A DNA stretch of 6,990 nucleotides, from positions 1 through 6,990 of the forward strand of contig NVUU01000066.1 in the NCBI GenBank assembly GCA_002402025.1, read 5' to 3'. The notes beneath the pieces were generated by a model. The model was not told the origin of the DNA. It searched no databases and saw only the letters and a program-made list of their open reading frames with translations. Source of the stretch: Candidatus Aerophobota bacterium (lineage in GTDB: Bacteria; Chlamydiota; Chlamydiia; Chlamydiales; GCA-2402025). Made by a program: the position numbers and the translations under genes. This document shows, in pieces, positions 1-5,254 of the stretch (its first letter is position 1; each line of letters begins with the position of its first letter).

Positions 1-92
1 ATTTATTTTTTTTATTCAAAACACGACAGGCTCTTAAATCATGATTCTTTAGCTATTTTACAAAAAATATTTTATATGTTTTGGGAACTTGT

Positions 93-821
93 ATGTTTCT
101 ATCATCGGTTATAGCTGACACTGATTGTGAAAATTATATAAAAAAGAACTATAGCAAAAGCTCTTCTCTTGATCCTATCTACAAGGCGAAAGACTTCTCT
201 CACCTGCTTGGTGGGAAGCTTAAGGGTCTTAGCGATAGCTTACTTGAGATGCATTTCACCTTATACAAGGGGTATGTGAAGAATACGAATAACCTGATAA
301 AGGCGCTTGAAGATATGAAGCAAAATGATCAAGGGAGAACTCTTGCTTTTGGTGCTTTAAAACGGCGCTTTGGTTGGGAATATGATGGTATGAGGCTTCA
401 TGAGCTCTATTTTGGGAACCTTGGTAAAAAGGTAGAGCTGTCTCCCAAAAGCGATCTCTACAAACAAATAGTAAGAGATTTTGGAAGCTATGAGAAGTGG
501 AGAAGAGATTATTTATCTACAGGGCTGATTAGAGGTATTGGCTGGGTGATTCTTTACCGTGATCCGATCCAAGGACATTTATTCAATGTATGGGTCAATG
601 AACATGATCTTGGGCACCTCGCAGGTGGCATGCCATTGCTTGTTATGGATGTTTGGGAGCATGCCTATATTACAGAGTACGGTCTTGATAGAGCAAAATA
701 CATCGATATGTTTATGTATAATATCGATTGGAAAGTGATTGAGAGAAGATATAAGGATTCATCTTGCTTTAGTAAATATACAGTTGATGCGAAAGATATT
801 GAAAAGAAGAGTGCTATATAA
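93..821 (+). CDS. Fe/Mn-family superoxide dismutase, divergent subgroup, with N-terminal extension
   Basis: Converts superoxide to hydrogen peroxide and oxygen at a single Fe or Mn ion. With the TTG at 81 counted as residue 1, the four expected metal ligands are present: His58 (in EMHFTLYKGYV), His107 (RLHELYFGN), Asp190 and His194 (in the signature DVWEHAY). The GWVILYRD and HDLGHLAGGMP stretches also match the C-terminal domain. The spacing HxxxYxxY, in place of the usual HHxxHHxxY, places it in a divergent subgroup of the family. The dismutase core begins near residue 35, so about 30 extra residues precede it, and about 20 hydrophilic residues follow it. I prefer the ATG at 93 because GGGA lies 6 nt upstream of it; the TTG at 81 has no visible SD sequence. 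The first residues after that ATG (FLSSVIA) look like the end of a short signal peptide, so export is possible but not shown. The gene is convergent with the TMEM14-like gene and shares its terminator. Family assignment is firm; metal preference cannot be read from the sequence. Confidence 0.93.
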   Translation: MFLSSVIADTDCENYIKKNYSKSSSLDPIYKAKDFSHLLGGKLKGLSDSLLEMHFTLYKGYVKNTNNLIKALEDMKQNDQGRTLAFGALKRRFGWEYDGMRLHELYFGNLGKKVELSPKSDLYKQIVRDFGSYEKWRRDYLSTGLIRGIGWVILYRDPIQGHLFNVWVNEHDLGHLAGGMPLLVMDVWEHAYITEYGLDRAKYIDMFMYNIDWKVIERRYKDSSCFSKYTVDAKDIEKKSAI

Positions 822-823
822 AT

Positions 824-847
824 TTAGAGCTCCTTGGGGAGCTCTAA
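824..847. terminator. Perfect hairpin between convergent genes, likely bidirectional terminator
   Basis: TTAGAGCTCC (824-833) pairs without mismatch with GGAGCTCTAA (838-847) around the loop TTGG, giving a 10-bp stem. It begins 2 nt after the superoxide dismutase stop and ends 2 nt before the stop of the convergent TMEM14-like gene, so it can serve both transcripts. The following sequence is T-rich but not a clean T run on either strand (AATACTACTTT on +, AATTTATATAG on -), so efficiency may be modest. Confidence 0.75.
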
Positions 848-849
848 TA

Positions 850-1194
850 CTACTTTGCGTCAACTGATCTTTCTTTTACATATCTTGTGAGATAGGCAAA
901 GAGTGGGGCTCCTACAGCTGTGCTGAGAAGTACCATGGCGCCCGCTGGCATGAGTGTCATTGTCTTTAGGAACCTGTACAGGAAGAAGAGATGCAAAAAT
1001 AGGGTTGTGAAGGTCGCTACAAAAAAGAAGGGGATAGAGTTTCTGTAGACAAGGAGTCCTGATACGATGAGAAGAGCACCGAACGTGCCTCCCATGATGA
1101 GGGACATAATGCTATCTGCTTTAACATAGCCCATGACGCCGCCTGAGAGTACAACGAGTCCAAAGACTAAGATGATAATACTTTGTGTTTTCAT
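850..1194 (-). CDS. TMEM14/UPF0136-like small membrane protein
   Basis: A 114-residue integral membrane protein with four hydrophobic helices at about residues 5-22, 31-50, 54-73 and 84-103. The pattern resembles the TMEM14 (UPF0136) family: a GGVMGYVKADSIMSL segment between helices 1 and 2, a glycine-rich second helix, and the RFLKTMTLMPAG stretch before helix 4. Eukaryotic members have been linked to mitochondrial porphyrin or fatty-acid transport; the role of bacterial members is not established, so no substrate is proposed. The ATG is supported by AGGA about 5 nt upstream, lying in the 13-nt gap after the preceding unknown gene. It is the last gene of the adk operon and ends next to the hairpin at 824-847. 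The short charged tail KERSVDAK is probably cytoplasmic. Family assignment is fairly confident from motif pattern, not from a search. Confidence 0.75.
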   Translation of the reverse strand: MKTQSIIILVFGLVVLSGGVMGYVKADSIMSLIMGGTFGALLIVSGLLVYRNSIPFFFVATFTTLFLHLFFLYRFLKTMTLMPAGAMVLLSTAVGAPLFAYLTRYVKERSVDAK

Positions 1195-1207
1195 AAAGTT
1201 CCTATTT

Positions 1208-1621
1208 TTAAGGTTTGCTTATGTCTTTGCGATAATCTTCTAGAACGCAATAGAGCTGGTTACTGAAAACACTTTTATAATTCATGAAGTCTTTTAGTAA
1301 ATGAAATAATGAAGAAGCTTCTGCACGAGCTTCGTCAAAATCTTTTGCTGCAGCGTGAAGAGTTGTCTTAGCAACAAAGGGAGCACCCCAGGGAGTAGTT
1401 AGTAGATAGACGACGACTTGAGATTGTTCTTCGTAGTTTGGGAACTTTTCAAGTCTTTTAGCATCAAAGACAAGTTTTTGGATATCTAGTGCGAACTTTT
1501 TCAAATAGATCGGATTTTTTAGAGCATCTTCATTTTCATAGAGTTTTCCCCAGTCGTCATGGAAATTTTGCAAATCGGATTTCAAGGCGGCAATAGCCTC
1601 TTTTTCACTATCTGTGCTCAC
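1208..1621 (-). CDS. Conserved-looking hypothetical protein, helical, in adk operon
   Basis: I do not recognise this 137-residue protein. It has no signal peptide or membrane segment and is predicted by eye to be mostly helical: a charged N-terminal half (residues 5-65, heptad-like Leu/Ile/Phe spacing), a short hydrophobic strand-like stretch VVVYLLTTPWGAPF at 69-82, and another amphipathic helical region to about residue 130. It starts at GTG (1619-1621). The start is supported by a strong SD, GAGGAG, 9 nt upstream, which overlaps the adk stop codon, so translation is probably coupled to adk. Its place between adk and the TMEM14-like gene with 13-nt gaps on both sides argues that it is a genuine cytosolic gene of this operon. 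No function is proposed. Confidence 0.85.
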   Translation of the reverse strand: MSTDSEKEAIAALKSDLQNFHDDWGKLYENEDALKNPIYLKKFALDIQKLVFDAKRLEKFPNYEEQSQVVVYLLTTPWGAPFVAKTTLHAAAKDFDEARAEASSLFHLLKDFMNYKSVFSNQLYCVLEDYRKDISKP

Positions 1622-1634
1622 GTTTTATATCTCC

Positions 1635-2297
1635 TCACTTAAGAAAGGCTAAAGTTTCATTGAAAATCTCATCCATCCCTTTTTCGCAGAGGATGGTTTT
1701 AAGTAATTTTTTTTGATCAAAGTACTGGATCAGGGGTTCTGTTTGTTCTTTATAGACTTGCAGTCTTTTTAGAACAGTATCCATATGATCGTCAGCTCTT
1801 TGGTATAGCTCTCCGCCACATTTGTCGCAAACATCTTCTTTTTTAGGTTTCTTAAATGCTCTATGGAAAGAGGTTTTGCATTTTTTGCAGATCAGTCTTC
1901 CACTGATTCTTGTTGCAACTGTTTCATCTGATGCAAAGAAGTTGATGACCTTGATATCAGCATCTTTGCCAAGGTGCTTACTCAGCACTTCTGCCTGGGC
2001 AGTTGTTCTTGGATACCCATCTAAAATGTATCCTTTTTTACAGTCTGCTTTTTCTACACGATCAAATGCCATTTCGTTGATGAGGGCATCTGGAACAAGT
2101 TTACCCTCTTCCATAATACTTTTAGCTTTTTTGCCAAGGTCAGTGCTATTTTTGATATTCTCTCTTAGGATATCCCCTGTAGAGATATGAGGCAGGTGAA
2201 GGTGTGATGAGATTTTTTCTGCCTGGGAGCCTTTACCAACGCCTGGTGGCCCGAGTAAAATGATAACAAGAGGTTTTTTAGTTTCGTGATTTTCCAT
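1635..2297 (-). CDS. adk: Adenylate kinase (long, zinc-binding LID type)
   Basis: Catalyses ATP + AMP = 2 ADP in the cytosol and maintains the adenylate balance. Counting from the ATG at 2297 (220 aa): the Walker A loop GPPGVGKG is at 16-23, the AMP-binding segment ISTGDILRE at 38-46, and the family signature ILDGYPRT at 91-98. The LID spans about 131-168, with RISGRLIC at its start and four cysteines, Cys137/Cys140 and Cys157/Cys160. These form a CxxC...CxxC pair of the zinc-binding LID. The LID-closing arginine region QRADDHMDTVLKRL follows at 166-179. Length and order fit bacterial long-form adenylate kinases. An in-frame TTG at 2309 would add four residues (MAFI), but neither start has a good SD; I chose the ATG because the extra residues precede the fold. 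It is first in an operon with the unknown and TMEM14-like genes. Confidence 0.96.
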   Translation of the reverse strand: MENHETKKPLVIILLGPPGVGKGSQAEKISSHLHLPHISTGDILRENIKNSTDLGKKAKSIMEEGKLVPDALINEMAFDRVEKADCKKGYILDGYPRTTAQAEVLSKHLGKDADIKVINFFASDETVATRISGRLICKKCKTSFHRAFKKPKKEDVCDKCGGELYQRADDHMDTVLKRLQVYKEQTEPLIQYFDQKKLLKTILCEKGMDEIFNETLAFLK

Positions 2298-2332
2298 AAT
2301 GAATGCCAAGGTATCTGATCATAAGAAAAAGG

Positions 2333-2338
2333 ATTATA
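2333..2338 (-). promoter_or_regulatory. Candidate -10 element of the adk operon
   Basis: The - strand reads TATAAT here, a perfect sigma-70-type -10 hexamer, 35 nt upstream of the adk ATG. No convincing -35 hexamer is found at 16-18 nt; the position holds TTTTTC within a T-rich run. The location in the gap between the secreted-protein gene and adk fits separate transcription of the adk operon. Confidence 0.5.
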
Positions 2339-2364
2339 AAAGACTCTTTAGAAAAGAAAAAGAC

Positions 2365-3264
2365 CTAATCTACAAACTTGTCTCGTGCGAGTTTTTCCCA
2401 AAACAGGCATTTTGCGATATTGTCTATAAGTACTGAGACTGTGATGTTTTCATGGGCTCTATCGCCGATCGTTTCGATTTCAAATTCCTGCTGTAGAAAG
2501 TATCTTGTGATGATGTCTTGATACATAACGAAAGGTTGGTTTGAAACAAGAAGAAGGGTTTTCTCTTTGGGGTTTGATTCAAGGAATGTGAGGATAGCAT
2601 CAGATGTTGTGGGAGTTGTATGAGGAAATAGATGCGCGCTTTTTATCTCTGCGCATATGTATTCTACAGGAAGGTTTCTCATGCCATCGGGGAGTTTTGC
2701 CGATTCGTAGATGAACTTTGCCATTTGCATCTCATTTTCAGGCAGAGCTCCAGTAGGTACTGTTTCTTTTGCAAAGGGAAGTTCACAAGATGCCGTCAAA
2801 AGGTCCTTTTTACCTTCGAAGCTTTTCTGTAAGGTTCTTGGTCCTGTGAGAAAAGTGATTTTATCAAATCGGACTCCTTTCTCCCATTCAGCAGCAAGAT
2901 AGGCGATCCGGTTTCTCATTCTTGAAAGGGTAGCTCCGTGGATTGCTGCTAGATCATAATGAGTTTTTTTGGCCTCGATTTTTTCAAGCAGGTTGAGCTT
3001 GTTAAAGTAGGGAAATAATTCATTTTTATTGTTTTGATAATTTTTTGAAAAATCCCAACGGTTTTTTGGAAACTGCATCCAATGCTTTTGTGTGTATGTA
3101 AAGACGCTATCTAGATCATATTCACCAGTATATCCAAGTCTTTTCAGAAGGGACTTTATCTCGCAGCAAACCTGGTTTTCTTTTACAAGAACAGGCGCGC
3201 CAAAAGTTATTTGCGTAGTAGAAAAAAGAATAGCTAAAAGAAAGCATTTAAAAGTTTTATGCAT
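2365..3264 (-). CDS. Exported protein of unknown function, possibly YdcF/DUF218-like
   Basis: The 299-residue product starts with a clear signal peptide (Lys at 3 and 6, hydrophobic core 7-18, likely cleavage after FG or FGA at 22-23), so the mature protein acts outside the cytoplasmic membrane. No lipobox cysteine is seen. The mature part has an alpha/beta look: strand-like FDKITFLTGPRTL at 133-145, an acidic PENEMQMAKFIYES helix at 175-188, and KTLLLVSNQPFVMYQD at 235-250. It closes with IGDRAHENITVSVLIDNIAK at 266-285. The order (glycine-rich strand, Glu-containing helix, Ser/Asn-containing strand followed by a helix) is reminiscent of YdcF/SanA-type DUF218 proteins, but I cannot confirm it and no function is claimed. 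The ATG lies 1 nt after the PspC stop, with no separate SD visible, so it is probably translated by coupling and works in the same setting as the PspC protein. Confidence 0.88.
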   Translation of the reverse strand: MHKTFKCFLLAILFSTTQITFGAPVLVKENQVCCEIKSLLKRLGYTGEYDLDSVFTYTQKHWMQFPKNRWDFSKNYQNNKNELFPYFNKLNLLEKIEAKKTHYDLAAIHGATLSRMRNRIAYLAAEWEKGVRFDKITFLTGPRTLQKSFEGKKDLLTASCELPFAKETVPTGALPENEMQMAKFIYESAKLPDGMRNLPVEYICAEIKSAHLFPHTTPTTSDAILTFLESNPKEKTLLLVSNQPFVMYQDIITRYFLQQEFEIETIGDRAHENITVSVLIDNIAKCLFWEKLARDKFVD

Positions 3265-3265
3265 A

Positions 3266-3664
3266 TTATTGGTTCGGATTTTCCGGGATGATGAAATGCC
3301 CTACAATGTAGGAGATACAAAGTGGAAAAATGAGAGATACAAAGACCAGTACCACCATCAAAATACGCAGGAAATTCGGCTGAATGTTGAAATATTCACC
3401 AAGGCCACCACAGATCCCAGATACTTTCTTGTTCACTTTGGAGCGGTAAAGCTTCTTACAAGGGATGACTACATATGTTGATGGGCCTTGCGGGATTACA
3501 GCCCATGCGATTAGATATGCGATGACAGGAATTAAGAATGTTAGCATGCAGATTGCAACAAAAAGTAATCGTAGTATTGTAGGATCACAGCGAAGGTACT
3601 GAGCCAGCCCTCCAAAAACACCACCGATCTTTTTATCCCAGCGGCAACGATAAATTTTTCTCAT
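3266..3664 (-). CDS. Tandem PspC-domain membrane protein
   Basis: A 132-residue protein made of two PspC domains in a row. Domain 1 (about 2-59) has KKIGGVFGGLAQYL, a hydrophobic helix at 31-56 and the closing AVIPQ. Domain 2 (about 71-128) has KKVSGICGGLGEYF, a hydrophobic helix at 98-126 and the closing FIIPE. Each copy has the family hallmarks: a Gly-Gly-rich amphipathic segment, a conserved ILR before the helix and a final IPx. In enterobacteria PspC is a single-domain inner-membrane partner of the phage-shock envelope-stress response; the role of stand-alone duplicated forms is less clear. No pspA or pspB is present in this window. The ATG has GGGAG 5 nt upstream. Downstream, the exported protein gene begins 1 nt after this stop. 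The domain call is secure, the link to envelope stress is inference. Confidence 0.92.
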   Translation of the reverse strand: MRKIYRCRWDKKIGGVFGGLAQYLRCDPTILRLLFVAICMLTFLIPVIAYLIAWAVIPQGPSTYVVIPCKKLYRSKVNKKVSGICGGLGEYFNIQPNFLRILMVVLVFVSLIFPLCISYIVGHFIIPENPNQ

Positions 3665-3689
3665 AGATCTCCCACATCGCTTGTGAATG

Positions 3690-3695
3690 ATTATA
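3690..3695 (-). promoter_or_regulatory. Candidate -10 element of the pspC-like/exported-protein operon
   Basis: TATAAT on the - strand, 25 nt upstream of the tandem PspC start and inside the 43-nt gap after the pseudouridine synthase gene. No recognisable -35 at 16-18 nt, where the sequence falls in the 3' end of the synthase gene. It suggests an own promoter for the pspC-like gene, though readthrough from the synthase gene is also possible since no terminator hairpin is seen in the gap. Confidence 0.45.
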
Positions 3696-3707
3696 GAAAA
3701 TTTATGA

Positions 3708-4559
3708 TTATTGATCTACATTCTTAAAGAGTCTTTGGAACATCAAAGGAGTTTTGTAAGAAAAAGAGAATTTTTTACCAGATCTTGGATGTGCAAAGCC
3801 GAGAGTTGCTGCATGAAGCCCAAGTCTTGCGATTGGGTTTGTTTTTGCTCCATACTTAGTGTCACCGATGACGGGGTAACCAGCGTTTGCAGCTTGAACA
3901 CGGATCTGATTCTTTCTTCCTGTATGAAGAGTGCATCTTAGGAAGGATCTTCCTTTTTTGAGTTCTATCGTCTCAAAAAAAGTGATGGCTTTTTTTGCAT
4001 TTTCTTCATCTTTAGTGATATGCATTTTATAATTCCCATCTTCTCTTAGAAAATGTTCCCACTTTCCTTTGGTCTCTGTCATTTCATTCTCAACAATAAC
4101 CTCATAGACTCTAGTTGTAGAACGCTCTTCGAACTGCTTTTTAAGCGACTCGCGTGCCTCTTTTGTTAGTGCAAAGACCATAACACCAGAAGTTTCATAA
4201 TCGAGTCTGTGAACAGGATAGACTCTTTTTCCTATGTAGCGGGTCTTAAGAAGGTCGTGAGCCGTTCTTGTTTTCTCGCTATCTGTTGCAACGCTTAAGA
4301 GTTTCATGGGTTTGTGAATGACAGAGATATCTGGGTCCTCGTAGAGGATCTCTATATCTTCTTTGAAGTAGGATTTCTTACGATCAAGCTCGATGTCCAT
4401 CCCTTCTGTAACGGCGTAATCACTACGTAGAATAAGTAGGCTATCCACGTAGACTCTTTTATGTTTGATCCACTTTTTTAAAGTGGAATTAGAGCTGTCG
4501 GGATACAGACCTTTCAGGATTTCTAGGACTGTCGCGGATTTTGAAGCTTTTGTTGCCAT
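3708..4559 (-). CDS. RluA/RluD-family RNA pseudouridine synthase with S4 domain
   Basis: Isomerises uridine to pseudouridine in rRNA or tRNA in the cytosol. An S4-like RNA-binding region occupies about residues 6-60 (STLKKWIKHKRVYVD followed by the GMDIEL strand). The catalytic domain has VIHKPMKLLSV at 80-90 (RluA motif I). The catalytic aspartate is Asp120 in VHRLDYETSG at 116-125. Next come the conserved TGRKNQIRVQ at 213-222 and IGDTKYGA at 231-238, and LGLHAATLGF at 247-256. The 283-residue length is ordinary for the family, so no domain is lost. Which uridines it modifies (RluD-, RluC- or RluA-like) cannot be decided from sequence, so no symbol is given. The start is the ATG at 4559; the SD is weak (GAAGAG, 3-4 nt upstream). 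The gene is divergent from the membrane protein at 4758. Confidence 0.95.
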   Translation of the reverse strand: MATKASKSATVLEILKGLYPDSSNSTLKKWIKHKRVYVDSLLILRSDYAVTEGMDIELDRKKSYFKEDIEILYEDPDISVIHKPMKLLSVATDSEKTRTAHDLLKTRYIGKRVYPVHRLDYETSGVMVFALTKEARESLKKQFEERSTTRVYEVIVENEMTETKGKWEHFLREDGNYKMHITKDEENAKKAITFFETIELKKGRSFLRCTLHTGRKNQIRVQAANAGYPVIGDTKYGAKTNPIARLGLHAATLGFAHPRSGKKFSFSYKTPLMFQRLFKNVDQ

Positions 4560-4589
4560 TTTACTCTTCGTGTGGGTTTTATGGCGTCC

Positions 4590-4595
4590 ATTATA
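4590..4595 (-). promoter_or_regulatory. Candidate -10 element of the pseudouridine synthase gene
   Basis: A perfect TATAAT on the - strand, 30 nt upstream of the synthase ATG. At 17 nt further upstream the hexamer is TATTTT, a poor -35. It lies in the 198-nt divergent intergenic region. Confidence 0.45.
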
Positions 4596-4655
4596 GCTGA
4601 TCAGGCCTTGAAAAAATACTAAATTTACGATCCCTAATTCTTAGGAGTATAAAGC

Positions 4656-4661
4656 TATAAT
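4656..4661 (+). promoter_or_regulatory. Candidate -10 element(s) of the divergent membrane protein gene
   Basis: TATAAT on the + strand, 96 nt upstream of the ATG at 4758, without a good -35 at 16-18 nt. A second, nearer candidate is TTGATA (4694-4699) with TATTAA (4717-4722) at 17-nt spacing, which would leave a leader of about 30 nt. The sequence does not decide between them. Confidence 0.3.
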
Positions 4662-4757
4662 AACTTCGAGAATCACATTTTTAAATAAATTAATTGATAT
4701 TTCCAGCTTTTTATTATATTAAAAGGAATAAAGAATGCTATTTATTTATATAGGCAT

Positions 4758-5216
4758 ATGGACAAACAAATTAAGATAGTACTTGGGTTTTCAAAAGCTG
4801 GTTATATCATTGGCTGTGCTGTTCTTTACATCATATCTATCTGGATTATTTTTTATTCTCTGTATTCCATAGGCTTAGATATTTCTAAAGGTGACTTCTC
4901 AGTATATAACCTTCTTGATGAAGTGGGACTTGTTGTCTTTGCGATTGCTGTTGTGGATGTTGCGAAATATCTTACGGTTGAAGAGGTGATCAAGCCTGGG
5001 CATGACAGACCTCCGAAAGAGGAAAGGGCGGTTTTCACCAAGTTTGTGATGATCATCGCAACAGCCCTTGCGCTAGAGGGGCTAGTCTTAACGATCGAGA
5101 CAGCGAAAACAAACCTTGAGATGATGGTATACCCAGTACTTTTGCTTCTTATGTCGACCATTTTTATTGTGTCAATAGGTGTCTATCAAAAGCTCAATGC
5201 AAGTTCTGAAAGATAA
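4758..5216 (+). CDS. Four-helix integral membrane protein of unknown function
   Basis: A 152-residue protein with four hydrophobic helices at about residues 15-37, 52-72, 94-113 and 123-143. Between helices 2 and 3 is a hydrophilic loop with the run TVEEVIKPGHDRPPKEER, and the helices contain charged residues (Asp54, Glu55, Asp67, Glu107, Glu114). The pattern LLDEVGLVVFAIAVVDVAKYL, then FTKFVMIIATALALEGLVL, resembles a widespread group of small bacterial membrane proteins with a PsiE-like four-helix plan; no activity is known to me for it. The ATG at 4758 has only AGG 3 nt upstream, so translation initiation looks weak. It stands alone between divergent and convergent neighbours. Existence of the gene is well supported by its regular membrane pattern; the family comparison is tentative. 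Confidence 0.85.
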   Translation: MDKQIKIVLGFSKAGYIIGCAVLYIISIWIIFYSLYSIGLDISKGDFSVYNLLDEVGLVVFAIAVVDVAKYLTVEEVIKPGHDRPPKEERAVFTKFVMIIATALALEGLVLTIETAKTNLEMMVYPVLLLLMSTIFIVSIGVYQKLNASSER

Positions 5217-5226
5217 TCAAGAGGCA

Positions 5227-5254
5227 GAGACTAAGCTTATTTTTTCTTAGACTC
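5227..5254. terminator. Weak hairpin between convergent genes
   Basis: GAGACTAAG (5227-5235) can pair with CTTAGACTC (5246-5254) with one A-A mismatch around a 10-nt loop that contains a T run. It overlaps the 3' end of the RDD gene and follows the membrane protein stop at 5216. No T run follows the stem on either strand, so it is only a possible terminator. Confidence 0.25.

Noticed and set aside
37..46. Perfect 10-bp palindrome AATCATGATT upstream of the dismutase
   Set aside because: Single short AT-rich palindrome with no second copy nearby; expected by chance in such sequence.
1822..2190. Open frame of 122 codons on the + strand
   Set aside because: It lies wholly antisense to adk, whose motifs are complete; the translation has no recognisable domain and no SD-supported start.
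2298..2309. TTG start at 2309 for adenylate kinase
   Set aside because: Adds only MAFI ahead of the fold and has no SD; the ATG at 2297 is a simpler choice, although its own SD is also weak.
2339..2349. Palindrome AAAGACTCTTT considered as a terminator after the exported-protein gene
   Set aside because: The arms are 5 bp around a single central base, which cannot form a hairpin loop, and it lies against the adk -10 candidate.
3092..3481. Open frame of 129 codons on the + strand
   Set aside because: Antisense to the end of the PspC gene and the start of the exported-protein gene, both of which have clear domains or a signal peptide.
4853..5161. Open frame of 102 codons on the - strand, Ser/Thr-rich
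   Set aside because: Antisense to the four-helix membrane protein; its composition is the usual reverse shadow of hydrophobic codons.
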